Assembly: GCA_934476235.1 (NCBI GenBank)
Contig: CAKSNL010000001.1
Location: forward strand, 62,001 to 126,000
Direction of reading: 5' to 3'
DNA from: an uncultured Clostridia bacterium
Lineage (GTDB): Bacteria > Bacillota > Clostridia > CAKSNL01 > HGM11501
Length of the DNA: 64,000 nt
Translations under genes and position numbers: made by a program
Notes under the pieces: model-generated
The model's input: only the letters and a program-made list of their open reading frames with translations
Database searches by the model: none
What the model was told of the DNA's origin: nothing
In this document: positions 30,042-38,211 of the stretch, piece by piece
How positions within the stretch are numbered: position 1 is the first letter of the stretch
Layout: every line of letters begins with the position of its first letter

Positions 30042-31051
30042 GAAAAATAAAAGTAATTCAGATAGGCATAGGGCACGACCACGCAACCGCAATTCTGGAC
30101 TGTATGCTGGCACTGCCGGATATTTTCGAAATAGCGGCGCTTGCGGTGCCTGAAAGCGAAAAGGCGGATTTTGCGGACAGAATCGAAAAATATAAAGAAA
30201 AACTCCCTCTCATGACGGTGGAGGAAGCGTTTGATACGGACGGTCTTGATGCCGTGACAGCGGAAACCGAAGAGGTAAACCTCACAAAATATGCTCTTCT
30301 TGCGGCAAAAAGGGGCTTGCCGGTGCATATGGATAAGCCCGGCGGGCTTGATGCGGCGGAATTTAATGAGCTGATAGACACAGTCAAAGCCAACGAATCG
30401 GTGTTTCATACAGGCTACATGTACCGGTATAACGAATCCGTCGCCGAGGCGGTAAGAAAGGCAAAATCGGGAGAGCTAGGAGAGGTCTACTCTGTCGAGG
30501 CACATATGGACTGCTGGCATACTCCCGAAAAAAGGCAGTGGCTTTCGCGTTTTCCGGGCGGCATGATGTTCTATCTCGGCTGCCATTTGATTGATCTGAT
30601 ATTGCAGATAATGGGCGAGCCGCAGAAAATAATCCCGATGAATCAGTCCACCGGGATTGACGGCGTTACCGGCGAGGATTTTGGATTCACATTATTTAAA
30701 TACAAAAACGGGGTATCCTTCGCCAAAACATGCGCAACGGAGCTCGGCGGTTTTTCAAGGCGGCAGCTTGTAATATGCGGTTCAAAGGGAACGGTGGAAT
30801 TAAGACCGCTTGAAAAATATGAAGACGACGGAACTCTTTACACAAATGTTTGCTATACGGATAATGAAAAGGGCACGGACTGGATGTATTTTTCACCTTT
30901 CTTAAAATCAGCGCCGGCTGACCGTTACAATAATATGATGTCAAGCTTTGCGAAAATGGTTCGCGGCGAAATCAAAAATCCGTTCGGGTATGATTATGAA
31001 CTAAAGCTTTATAAAATACTTTTAAAGTCATGCGGTATAAATAAGGTATAA
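30038..31051 (+). CDS. Gfo/Idh/MocA-family oxidoreductase
   Basis: A 337-residue NAD(P)-dependent sugar oxidoreductase. The N-terminal Rossmann strand reads KVIQIGIGHDHATAILDCML, a variant of the G-x-G-x2-G loop with Gly-His-Asp. GLPVHMDKPGGLDAAEFNEL is the family's E/D-K-P block with the catalytic-site Lys. The downstream MFYLGCHLIDLILQIMG corresponds to the G-x2-H-x2-D motif that holds His and Asp of the active site. Members oxidise or epimerise sugars and inositols. Overlap of 4 bp with the MDR gene indicates coupled translation and probably sequential steps on one sugar. It shares the AraC-controlled operon. Confidence 0.9.
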   Translation: MRKIKVIQIGIGHDHATAILDCMLALPDIFEIAALAVPESEKADFADRIEKYKEKLPLMTVEEAFDTDGLDAVTAETEEVNLTKYALLAAKRGLPVHMDKPGGLDAAEFNELIDTVKANESVFHTGYMYRYNESVAEAVRKAKSGELGEVYSVEAHMDCWHTPEKRQWLSRFPGGMMFYLGCHLIDLILQIMGEPQKIIPMNQSTGIDGVTGEDFGFTLFKYKNGVSFAKTCATELGGFSRRQLVICGSKGTVELRPLEKYEDDGTLYTNVCYTDNEKGTDWMYFSPFLKSAPADRYNNMMSSFAKMVRGEIKNPFGYDYELKLYKILLKSCGINKV

Positions 31052-31064
31052 TCGGGAGGTAATT

Positions 31065-32030
31065 ATGTATAAAAAAGTTTTGCTTATAGGCGGAGGAGGG
31101 ACTTTGGGAAGTTATTCCTCGGAGGAATTGCTTAAAAGAGGCTGCATTGCAGATGTAATATGTCTTGAAAATAAGGTATCGGAGAATAAAAACCTGCATT
31201 ATTTTAATATGAATGCCGACCTTGACGGCTTAACTGGATTTTTAAAAGACAGGTGTTATGACGGAATTATAAATTTCATTCATTATACCGATCCCGAGTC
31301 TTACAAGAGTGTGCACAGACTGCTTTGCCAAAAAACATCCCATTTGGTTTTCCTTTCGTCATACCGCGTCTATGCCGACTTGCAGCACCCGGTGACGGAG
31401 GATGCTCCTTTGCTTTACGATGTATGCTGCGATGATGTATTTCTGAAAACGGAGGACTATGCCGTTCCAAAGTCAAAGTGCGAGCGTTTTATCCGCGGGG
31501 AGAGCGGCACCTCAAACTGGACGATCGTGCGCCCCGTAATTTCATTTTCGGACAAACGCTTTGACCTCGTAACTGTATCGGGGCGCGAATTAATTGACCG
31601 CACCGCCCGCGGTGAGAAAATTTATCTCCCGTTTGAAGCAAAGAACCTTACCGCCGGGCTTGACTGGGCGGGAAACTCAGGGAAAATGATTGCCGACCTT
31701 GTCTTAAACGAGCGCGCGTTCGGTGAGACTTATACCGTTTCATCCGCTCAAAATCTGACCTGGGGAGAAGTTGCGGATATTTACTCCGAGCTTATCGGCG
31801 CAGATTTTGAATGGGTCGATACAAAGGCGTACTCGGAGTATCAACACCGCACCTCCGATATTCCGTACATACTGAAATATGACCGTTTATTTGACCGCAA
31901 AATCAATAATACCAAAATTCTTGATGTTACAGGATTGACGCGCGGGGATTTTATATCCGTTAAAGACGGAATAAAAATCGAGCTTGAGAAAATATTCTCA
32001 AAATCATACGGGCAGATTCCGACCCCGTAA
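31065..32030 (+). CDS. NAD-dependent epimerase/dehydratase-family protein
   Basis: A 321-residue short-chain (extended SDR-like) protein. The N-terminal nucleotide motif is KVLLIGGGGTLGSYSSEELL (GGxGxxG variant). FLSSYRVYAD carries the central Ser and a Tyr, and DYAVPKSKCER has a Lys where the Y-x3-K catalytic pair is expected; here the Tyr is followed by AVPK (Y-A-V-P-K), so the pair is shifted and the activity should be regarded as uncertain. The C-terminal part holds YTVSSAQNLTWGEVADIYSE, as in RNA-binding/sugar-nucleotide SDR relatives. Third gene of the AraC-controlled operon, 13 bp after the Gfo/Idh gene and preceded by GGGAGG. Confidence 0.85.
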   Translation: MYKKVLLIGGGGTLGSYSSEELLKRGCIADVICLENKVSENKNLHYFNMNADLDGLTGFLKDRCYDGIINFIHYTDPESYKSVHRLLCQKTSHLVFLSSYRVYADLQHPVTEDAPLLYDVCCDDVFLKTEDYAVPKSKCERFIRGESGTSNWTIVRPVISFSDKRFDLVTVSGRELIDRTARGEKIYLPFEAKNLTAGLDWAGNSGKMIADLVLNERAFGETYTVSSAQNLTWGEVADIYSELIGADFEWVDTKAYSEYQHRTSDIPYILKYDRLFDRKINNTKILDVTGLTRGDFISVKDGIKIELEKIFSKSYGQIPTP

Positions 32031-32052
32031 CCGGTTCATGCGTCCGCTTTGA

Positions 32053-32109
32053 TTTTTTCATCAGCCTTCCCGTGGGCTCCGTTTCCAGAAATGAGTTTGT
32101 CTTTTCCAT
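32053..32109 (-). pseudogene. remnant of a MATE efflux transporter gene (first ~19 codons)
   Basis: An AGGAGG site and ATG at 32109 open a reading MEKTNSFLETEPTGRLMKK, which is the conserved beginning of many clostridial MATE transporters (F-L-x-T-E-P-x-G-x-L). The frame then runs straight into the antisense of the neighbouring epimerase gene with no membrane segment, so all but the first 19 codons is gone. This is a deletion scar marking a rearrangement end point. A leader-like region with a hairpin still precedes it. Confidence 0.65.
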
Positions 32110-32190
32110 TTTGTCCTCCTTAAAAAAATAAGCGCGCACCGAAGCAGCCGGATTTATACCGTTCGGATACGCACTGACTTAAATATAAAA

Positions 32191-32246
32191 AATGAGCAGT
32201 CCCTTACAATCGGTCTTACACCTTTCGGGCTGCTCATTGCTTTTTT
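32191..32246. terminator. terminator hairpin between the epimerase and SpoIID-like genes
   Basis: AATGAGCAG (32191-32199) pairs with CTGCTCATT (32230-32238), extended by imperfect pairing inside. TTTTTT follows on the plus strand, and an A run before it gives a T tract on the minus strand. It ends the dehydrogenase operon and may once have been a leader terminator of the lost MATE gene. Confidence 0.65.
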
Positions 32247-32322
32247 ATTTTACCACCGCAAAGCACAAAAAGTCAAGCATTTTCCGGACAGGCAGTTAAT
32301 ATAAATAAACGAGGTGGTTTAT

Positions 32323-33243
32323 ATGAAAACATTTTTATGCTGCATGGGAGTGCTTTTTGCGTCATTCATTCTTCTGCCCTCCCTTGCCTTTTCGGGGGAC
32401 TTAAAAAGTGCGGACATCCCCGACCCCGAAATAACGGATGAGTCCGGCGAGATAACGCTTAAAGACGGAACGGAAGAGAAAAAGCTGCCGCTTGAAGAGT
32501 ACATAGAGGGCGTTGTGCTTGCCGAAATGCCCGCGTCATATAACGAGGAGGCGCTAAAGGCGCAGTCCGTCGCCGCAAGAACATATGCCGTGAACAAAAT
32601 GCGCTCAAAGGTTCATGAGAACGGCGCGCTCTGCACGGACTACTCCTGCTGTCAGGCATACGTCGCCCCGGAAAATTACACCGGCGGCGAGGAAAACCTT
32701 AAAAAAGTAAAAAAAGCCGTTCTGTCGACCGCCGGAGTCATCATGACCTATGACGGAGAGCCGATAACCGCGGTGTTTCACGCAATGAGCGCCGGGCAGA
32801 CCGCCTCAGCAAAGGACGTGTGGGGCTCGGACGTTCCGTATTTAAAACCGGTCGACAGCCCGCTTGAGAAAAACGAGGAAAACTTTGAAACGACATTAAA
32901 GGTTCCCCTTTCAGAATTTACCGAAAAGCTCAAAACGCTTTCTTCGGACTATACGGGAGGGCTTGACGTTCCGCCTCCGGAGCGTGACGGCTCTGGCTAC
33001 ATAAGGCGCATTACGATAGGCGGAGTCACCTTCTCCGGCAACTCTTTAAGAAACCTCTTTTCTTTAAGGTCGACCAATTTCAATTTAGGGTTTGACGGTG
33101 ATTTTGCCGTTTTCACCGTCCGCGGATACGGACACGGCGTGGGAATGAGCCAGCATGGGGCAAACCTCCTTGCCCAAAACGGCGAAAACTACAAGGAAAT
33201 ATTAAAGACCTACTACACCGGCATAAGCTTTGACCGCATATAA
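32323..33243 (+). CDS. spoIID: SpoIID/LytB-domain protein
   Basis: A 306-residue exported or membrane-anchored protein: N-terminal hydrophobic segment about 5-25 (CMGVLFASFILLPSLAF). The SpoIID domain shows the hallmark LPLEEYIEGVVLAEMPASYN, EALKAQSVAARTYAV, and VFHAMSAGQTASA; the catalytic Glu of the lytic transglycosylase lies in LAEMPASY. The C-terminal GYGHGVGMSQHGANLLAQNG is equally diagnostic. SpoIID cuts glycan strands during engulfment in spore formers; some LytB-like proteins act in vegetative cells. No spoIIQ, spoIIIA or spoIIID neighbour is present, so the sporulation role is inferred from family only. The ATG at 32323 follows GAGGTGG. Confidence 0.88.
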   Translation: MKTFLCCMGVLFASFILLPSLAFSGDLKSADIPDPEITDESGEITLKDGTEEKKLPLEEYIEGVVLAEMPASYNEEALKAQSVAARTYAVNKMRSKVHENGALCTDYSCCQAYVAPENYTGGEENLKKVKKAVLSTAGVIMTYDGEPITAVFHAMSAGQTASAKDVWGSDVPYLKPVDSPLEKNEENFETTLKVPLSEFTEKLKTLSSDYTGGLDVPPPERDGSGYIRRITIGGVTFSGNSLRNLFSLRSTNFNLGFDGDFAVFTVRGYGHGVGMSQHGANLLAQNGENYKEILKTYYTGISFDRI

Positions 33244-33266
33244 AAAAGGACCGTAAGGTCCTTTTT
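33243..33266. terminator. bidirectional terminator
   Basis: AAAAAGGACC-GTAA-GGTCCTTTTT, a stem with T tracts on both strands, directly after the SpoIID-like gene and at the end of the convergent esterase gene. Confidence 0.8.
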
Positions 33267-34071
33267 ATACGTTTTTCATCCACTCGCGTGCAAGAAAAGT
33301 CCATTTTGCGTTTGACGGATTGTTATACTTCGGGTTGCCGCACTCGGTTATTTCGTTTGCAAGCGCCATTCCGTGAGGCGCGGACTTAAATATGTGAAGC
33401 TCAAACTGCCTGCCAGCCTTTGCATAAGCGTTCGCAAGTGCAAGTGCGTTAAATACCGGAACCGTCGCATCGTCCGACGTGTGGATTATGCACGCCGGAG
33501 ATGACTTTCCGTCAACATATTCCTCAAGCGACCATTTGTGCTTATCCTCCCCGGAAAACTCGCTTTTTCCCAAAATATTTGAAAAGCTTCCCGTATGCGT
33601 CGGCACGTTAAGCGAAATGACCGGATAGACCGGGATTATGCCGAGAGGCTTATTATATCCCTCCTCCATCGGAACTTCCGAATAAATTTCCTTCAGATGC
33701 CAGAGTGTGCCGAGCGCCGTGCAGAGGTGACCGCCGGCGGAAAACCCTGTCGCAAACACTCTTTCGGGATTGATCATATATTTTTTCGCATTGTCCTTAA
33801 TGTATTTCATCGCCTTGGACGCTTCAATGAGCGGGCGCGGAAAAAGCGCCTTTTCGCCGACCGAATAGTGCAAAACAAAAGCCGCCGTTCCCTTTCCTAC
33901 AAAGTCAAGAGCGACGGGCTCGCCCTCCCTGTCATAGCAGACACAGCCGTATCCTCCCCCGGGGATGACCAGCAGAGCGTCCCTCAAAAAACCCGGCAAT
34001 GTATCGGGCGCATAAACCTCAAGGTACACATTTTCATCGTTATTATCAAGCGGAATTTTTTCGTATATCAT
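33265..34071 (-). CDS. alpha/beta hydrolase, acetyl-xylan-esterase-like (BD-FAE/esterase-lipase type)
   Basis: A 268-residue cytoplasmic hydrolase without signal peptide. The oxyanion block is LLVIPGGGYGCVCYDREGE, the nucleophile elbow is VFATGFSAGGHLC (G-F-S-A-G), the acid lies in HTSDDATVPV, and the catalytic His in SAPHGMALAN. These place it with carbohydrate esterases that remove acetyl or feruloyl groups from sugars taken into the cell. The ATG at 34071 is used because GGAGG lies 8 bp upstream; the frame is open to 34134 but that part has no ribosome binding site. It is monocistronic, ending in the shared hairpin terminator. A link to any sugar operon in the window is only possible. Confidence 0.88.
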   Translation of the reverse strand: MIYEKIPLDNNDENVYLEVYAPDTLPGFLRDALLVIPGGGYGCVCYDREGEPVALDFVGKGTAAFVLHYSVGEKALFPRPLIEASKAMKYIKDNAKKYMINPERVFATGFSAGGHLCTALGTLWHLKEIYSEVPMEEGYNKPLGIIPVYPVISLNVPTHTGSFSNILGKSEFSGEDKHKWSLEEYVDGKSSPACIIHTSDDATVPVFNALALANAYAKAGRQFELHIFKSAPHGMALANEITECGNPKYNNPSNAKWTFLAREWMKNV

Positions 34072-34136
34072 TAAATTACCTTCCTCCGATTCTGAATCGA
34101 GTGTAAGTATACCACAACAAAAAATCAATGTCAATA

Positions 34137-34165
34137 TTGCTTTTTTATGAAAAAAGTGCTATACT
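34137..34165 (+). promoter_or_regulatory. promoter of the nifS-thiI-cinA operon
   Basis: TTGCTT (34137-34142) and TATACT (34160-34165), spacer 17 bp, about 30 bp before the start codon. Confidence 0.65.
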
Positions 34166-34195
34166 GCTGATATATTAATATTGGGAAGTGTTTTT

Positions 34196-35311
34196 TTGAT
34201 TTATCTGGATAACAGTGCAACGACAAAGCCGTGCCCCGAAGCGGTCCGCGCGGTGAGCGACGCACTCATAAATAACTTCGGCAATCCCTCGTCGCGCTAC
34301 AGCCTCGGGCTTGACGCCGAAAAGCTCTTAAAAGAATCGCGCGCGGCGGTCGCCTCCTCGCTTAACGCGGAGATGAAAAACATCATCTTCACCTCAGGAG
34401 GAACCGAGAGCGACAATCTTGCCATTTTAGGCGGAGCGAACATAAAAAAAGGCTCTCACGCAGTGACGACCGCAATCGAGCATCCGGCAGTGCTCAACGC
34501 CTTTTCCGACCTTGAAAAGCGCGGATTTTCAGTCACCTACCTAAAGCCCGACCCGGACGGTGTCGTCAGCGCAGAGTCTGTAATAAACGCAGTTGACGAC
34601 AAAACATCGTTTGTCAGCGTTATGCATGTAAATAACGAGACCGGCGCCGTTATGCCCATAGAAAAGCTCGCGCCTTTAATAAAGCGGAAAGCTCCGCGCG
34701 CTTATTTTCATGTGGACGCGGTGCAGTCGTACGGAAAGATTCCGCTCTATCCGAAAAAGTGGGGAATCGACCTCCTTTCCGTCAGCAGCCACAAGGTGCA
34801 CGGTCCCAAGGGCGTCGGCGCGCTTTATAAGGCTGACGGGGTGACCTTGCACCCCACCATTTTCGGCGGAGGGCAGGAAAATAACCTTCGCTCCGGAACG
34901 GAGAATATGCCGGGAATTTCCGGCTTTGCCGCCGCGGCAAGGCTTATTGACCCCATGAGCCACCACGAAAAAATGAGCGCGCTTAAAAAGGAGTTTGCCG
35001 AAAAGCTCCTGGCTCTTCCCGGAGTTGAATTAAACGGCTCACTGGAGCGCTCGGTTCCTTATATATTAAACGTTTCCTTTGTCGGCATCCGCTCGGAAAT
35101 AATGTTAAACGCACTGTCGGAGGCTTCGGTATTCGTCAGTGCCGGCTCCGCCTGCGCAAAAGGCACAGGAAAAGCAAACGCGGCGCTGCGCGCCCAGGGC
35201 GCGCCCCATGCGGACAATGCGATAAGGTTCAGCTTTTCGCGCGATACCACTATAGAGGAGCTTTCCGAGGCGTACAAAATAATAATAAAAAAACTGGAGT
35301 ATTTAAGATGA
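34196..35311 (+). CDS. nifS: cysteine desulfurase (NifS/IscS-like)
   Basis: A 371-residue PLP enzyme that takes sulfur from cysteine. It starts with IYLDNSATTKPCPEAV, holds TSGGTESDNLAILGG, the PLP His/Asp region HVDAVQSYGK, the Schiff-base Lys in SVSSHKVHGPKGVGAL, and the catalytic Cys in the mobile loop SAGSACAKGTG. TTG at 34196 is taken as start because it gives the standard M-I-Y-L-D opening and GGAAG lies 8 bp before it; a TTG at 34181 is the alternative. It overlaps thiI by 4 bp, the usual clostridial and bacillar pair in which NifS supplies sulfur for 4-thiouridine. Confidence 0.94.
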   Translation: MIYLDNSATTKPCPEAVRAVSDALINNFGNPSSRYSLGLDAEKLLKESRAAVASSLNAEMKNIIFTSGGTESDNLAILGGANIKKGSHAVTTAIEHPAVLNAFSDLEKRGFSVTYLKPDPDGVVSAESVINAVDDKTSFVSVMHVNNETGAVMPIEKLAPLIKRKAPRAYFHVDAVQSYGKIPLYPKKWGIDLLSVSSHKVHGPKGVGALYKADGVTLHPTIFGGGQENNLRSGTENMPGISGFAAAARLIDPMSHHEKMSALKKEFAEKLLALPGVELNGSLERSVPYILNVSFVGIRSEIMLNALSEASVFVSAGSACAKGTGKANAALRAQGAPHADNAIRFSFSRDTTIEELSEAYKIIIKKLEYLR

Positions 35312-36480
35312 AAGAAATTATTCTTGCCAAAACAGGCGAACTTATATTAAAAGGCGGAAACCGCAGAAGGTTTCAGGATATGTTAAAGGGCAACATGTCG
35401 CGTGCGTTAAAGCCGGTCGGCGCTTTTAAGATATATGACCGCCAGGCGACGATTTACGTTGAGCCCGGGGACGGGGCGGATATTGACGCGATGCTCTCGG
35501 CGCTTCGCAAGGTTTTCGGAATCGTGAACCTTTCGCGTGCCGGAATCGTCCCCAAGGACATGGAAAACATCATGAAATTCGCTCCGGAATACCTTGAATC
35601 GGAGCTTGGTGCGGTCAGAACATTCAAGGTGGAGTCCAGAAGGGCGGATAAATCGTTTCCCTATAAGTCGCCCGAAATCTCCGCCATGGTCGGCGGCGCT
35701 CTTTTGGAGCGTTTTCCTCATCTTAAGGTTGACGTGGTAAATCCCGATCTCGTAGTTCATGTTGACGTCAGAGAGACGGACGCTTACGTTTATGCCGGGA
35801 AAATTCCCGGCGCCGGAGGAATGCCGACGGGAACAAACGGGCGCGCAATGCTGCTTTTATCCGGCGGAATCGACAGTCCCGTCGCGGGTCACATGATCGC
35901 AAAGCGCGGAGTATACATTGAAGCGATACACTTTTACAGCTATCCCTATACCGGAGAAAAGGCGAAGGAAAAGGTCATCGCCCTTGCGGACAAACTCGGC
36001 GAATACACAAGCGGTCTTCCCCTTCACATCGTGCCGTTCACCGAGGCTCAGCTTGCAATACGCGATAACTGCCCCCCGGAGCATATGACGCTTGTTATGC
36101 GCCGTCTGATGATGAGGATCGCCTCCGAATTTGCCAAAAGGCGCGACTGTCAGGCGCTTATCACGGGCGAATCTGTCGGTCAGGTGGCAAGCCAGACCAT
36201 ATGGGCGCTCGGGGTGACGGATAAAGTGTGCGACCTTCCCGTTTTCCGTCCCTGCATCGGAATGGATAAGGAGGAGATCATCGTCCGTGCAAGGAACATC
36301 GAGACCTTTGAAACCTCAATTCTCCCCTACGAGGACTGCTGCACGGTGTTCACTCCCAAGCATCCTACGACGCATCCGAATATCGACAATATCTTAAAAA
36401 GCGAAAGTCACATTCCGGTTGACGAGCTTGTGAAAAAAGCGGTTGACGGAATCGAAACTATCCGCATACGCAAATATTAA
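35308..36480 (+). CDS. thiI: tRNA 4-thiouridine synthase ThiI (no rhodanese domain)
   Basis: A 390-residue enzyme that adenylates U8 of tRNA and, with sulfur from a cysteine desulfurase, makes s4U; it may also take part in thiazole synthesis. Order: N-terminal ferredoxin-like part, THUMP domain (about 60-165), then the PP-loop ATPase with LLLSGGIDSPVAGHMIAKRG near 180. TGESVGQVASQT and the conserved Cys in LPYEDCCTVF follow. The length shows that the C-terminal rhodanese domain of enterobacterial ThiI is absent, as in Bacillus and Clostridia. It overlaps nifS by 4 bp. Confidence 0.95.
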   Translation: MKEIILAKTGELILKGGNRRRFQDMLKGNMSRALKPVGAFKIYDRQATIYVEPGDGADIDAMLSALRKVFGIVNLSRAGIVPKDMENIMKFAPEYLESELGAVRTFKVESRRADKSFPYKSPEISAMVGGALLERFPHLKVDVVNPDLVVHVDVRETDAYVYAGKIPGAGGMPTGTNGRAMLLLSGGIDSPVAGHMIAKRGVYIEAIHFYSYPYTGEKAKEKVIALADKLGEYTSGLPLHIVPFTEAQLAIRDNCPPEHMTLVMRRLMMRIASEFAKRRDCQALITGESVGQVASQTIWALGVTDKVCDLPVFRPCIGMDKEEIIVRARNIETFETSILPYEDCCTVFTPKHPTTHPNIDNILKSESHIPVDELVKKAVDGIETIRIRKY

Positions 36481-36494
36481 AAAGAGGTGCTTAT

Positions 36495-37736
36495 ATGAAC
36501 GCTGAATTAATCGCAGTCGGCAGCGAGCTTTTAATGGGTCAGATTGCAAATACGGACGCGCAGTATATCTCGTCGCGCCTCTCGTCGCTCGGTGTGAACG
36601 TTCACTTTCACACCGTCGTCGGGGACAACCGCGCAAGACTTACCGATACGCTGAAAATTGCCTTCTCGCGCTCAGAATGTGTTATCCTGACCGGAGGGCT
36701 GGGTCCGACTTATGACGATATGACAAAGGAGACCGTCGCGTCGTTTTTCAACCTTCCGCTTTCATATGATAAAAGGGCGTTGGAGGAGCTCACAGAATAC
36801 TTTGAAAAACGCAAAAAGGTCATGACCCCTTCAAACAAAAAGCAGGCTCTCCTTCCCGGGGATTCCAAAGTGCTCTATAACGAGTACGGAACCGCGCCGG
36901 GATGCATTATTGAGAAAAACGGCAAAATAGCGGCAATGCTCCCCGGTCCGCCGAGGGAAATGCGCCCGATGTTTGACAAATATCTTTATCCGTATTTTAA
37001 GGAAAAGACGGGCTCTGTCGTGTACTCCGAATACCTTCATCTTTTCGGAATCGGAGAGGCGGAGGCGGAATCAAAAATCTCCCACCTTACCGGAAGCGAA
37101 AACCCGACGGTCGCTCCGTACGTCAGCATCGGCGAAACGGTGCTTCGCATAAGCGCAAGCGCCGCGAATGAAAAGGATGCCTCCCTTTTGACCGGGAAAA
37201 TGAAAAATGAAATATATTCTGTTTTGGGTGAGTGGATATATGCCGAAGGGCGCTCGTCCACACTGCCTCAGACGGTTTTAAGGCTTTTGACCGATAAAAA
37301 GCTCAAATTAGCCGCCGCGGAGTCCTGCACCGGAGGAATGGTGTCCTCCGCAATAACGGATCTTCCCGGCTCGTCGGAGGTGTTTTTGTATGGTGCGGTG
37401 ACATATGCAAACTCGGCAAAAATGAGCGCGCTTTCGGTCAGCCCGGAAACGCTCAAAAAGCACGGCGCGGTATCCGAAGAAACGGCAATCGAAATGGCAA
37501 GGGGCGTCCGCCTCGCAGCTAAGAGCGATATCGGCGTTTCTACGACCGGCATTGCCGGACCTGGCGGCGGCACTCCCGACAAGCCCATTGGCACCGTATA
37601 TATCGCAATCTCGACCGGGAAGGGCGACAAAGCAATAAAGCTTTTCCTCCCCGGCGACAGGGCGAGGGTGAGAAAAACCGCCGTCTTAAACGTCTACGAC
37701 CTTATAAGGCGCACCGTTCTTTCGGGAAACTATTAA
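36495..37736 (+). CDS. cinA: CinA-family protein (competence/damage-inducible; NMN deamidase domain)
   Basis: A 413-residue two-domain protein. Residues about 1-170 are the MoCF/COG1058 domain (AELIAVGSELLMGQIANTDA, ILTGGLGPTYDDMTKETVA, LPGPPREMRPMF). Residues about 255-410 are the NMN deamidase-like CinA domain (LAAAESCTGGMVSSAITDLP, STTGIAGPGGGTPDKPIGTV). It may recycle NMN or hydrolyse ADP-ribose. It is third in the nifS-thiI-cinA run, 14 bp after thiI, with AAAGAGG before its ATG. recA lies downstream, as in many Firmicutes where cinA and recA are neighbours. Here a regulator remnant of about 300 bp lies between them. Confidence 0.95.
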   Translation: MNAELIAVGSELLMGQIANTDAQYISSRLSSLGVNVHFHTVVGDNRARLTDTLKIAFSRSECVILTGGLGPTYDDMTKETVASFFNLPLSYDKRALEELTEYFEKRKKVMTPSNKKQALLPGDSKVLYNEYGTAPGCIIEKNGKIAAMLPGPPREMRPMFDKYLYPYFKEKTGSVVYSEYLHLFGIGEAEAESKISHLTGSENPTVAPYVSIGETVLRISASAANEKDASLLTGKMKNEIYSVLGEWIYAEGRSSTLPQTVLRLLTDKKLKLAAAESCTGGMVSSAITDLPGSSEVFLYGAVTYANSAKMSALSVSPETLKKHGAVSEETAIEMARGVRLAAKSDIGVSTTGIAGPGGGTPDKPIGTVYIAISTGKGDKAIKLFLPGDRARVRKTAVLNVYDLIRRTVLSGNY

Positions 37737-37741
37737 AAAAG

Positions 37742-38047
37742 CTGGATCTCGCTTTCCGTTTTAAAAAATGTTCTGTACCGCGCCGCGCCGGTGTATCTGA
37801 AAAATTCACCAACAGTTATCGCGGCATCGGATATGCGTGCGGTTACAACAGGCTTCACTTTCACACTTTTGATGAAATTTCGCTTATAAAGCAGGGCGAT
37901 ATCACATATATTTCGGACAGCATCATTGACAAAGTTACCGGAAAAAGCCTTATATATTCAAGGGCGTATCAGCTTCACAATCTCTATACTGTGCCCGACA
38001 AAATGTATGAGCGCAGCCGGCTGTATATCGGGCGGGCACTTCATTAA
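37742..38047 (+). pseudogene. AraC-family regulator remnant (sensor domain only)
   Basis: An open frame without a usable start runs about 101 codons to TAA at 38045. It reads as the cupin sensor of an AraC regulator: GYACGYNRLHFHTFDEISLI, then KQGDITYISDSIID, SLIYSRAYQLHNLYTV and MYERSRLYI. The pattern H-x-H-x2-(F/Y)-(D/E)-E-I ... G ... L-H ... Y-E-R is characteristic. The DNA-binding domain is missing; the frame ends about 75 bp before the recA promoter. It begins right after the cinA stop. It is a decayed insertion or a deletion remnant between cinA and recA. Nothing else is seen in the rest of this 475-bp gap except the recA control region. Confidence 0.65.
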
Positions 38048-38123
38048 CGTGTTTGTTTCGCACAATAACATAACTCCGTTAAAATACGGGCAGATACGAA
38101 AAGAAAAAATTTTTAAAAAAGGC

Positions 38124-38152
38124 TTGACAAAACATTTGTTCGCATTTATAAT
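38124..38152 (+). promoter_or_regulatory. recA promoter
   Basis: TTGACA (38124-38129) and TATAAT (38147-38152), spacer 17 bp: a full-consensus promoter, as expected for a strong gene under repressor control. Confidence 0.85.
38129..38142. promoter_or_regulatory. LexA-like site 1 in the recA promoter spacer
   Basis: AAAACATTTGTTCG agrees with the Gram-positive SOS box CGAACATATGTTCG at 11 of 14 positions and lies between -35 and -10, where LexA would block polymerase. Confidence 0.55.
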
Positions 38153-38162
38153 ATAAGAAAAG

Positions 38163-38176
38163 CGAATGTTTGTTCC
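38163..38176. promoter_or_regulatory. LexA-like site 2 downstream of the recA start of transcription
   Basis: CGAATGTTTGTTCC keeps CGAA and GTTC of the SOS box (10 of 14 positions), 34 bp after site 1, about three helical turns. Confidence 0.5.
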
Positions 38177-38211
38177 CATTTAAATATGATTAACGAAAGG
38201 ACGTATTATAT

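Noticed and set aside
37926..38156. 76-codon plus-strand frame downstream of cinA
   Set aside because: It is out of frame with the AraC-like remnant and runs into the recA promoter; no ribosome binding site is present.
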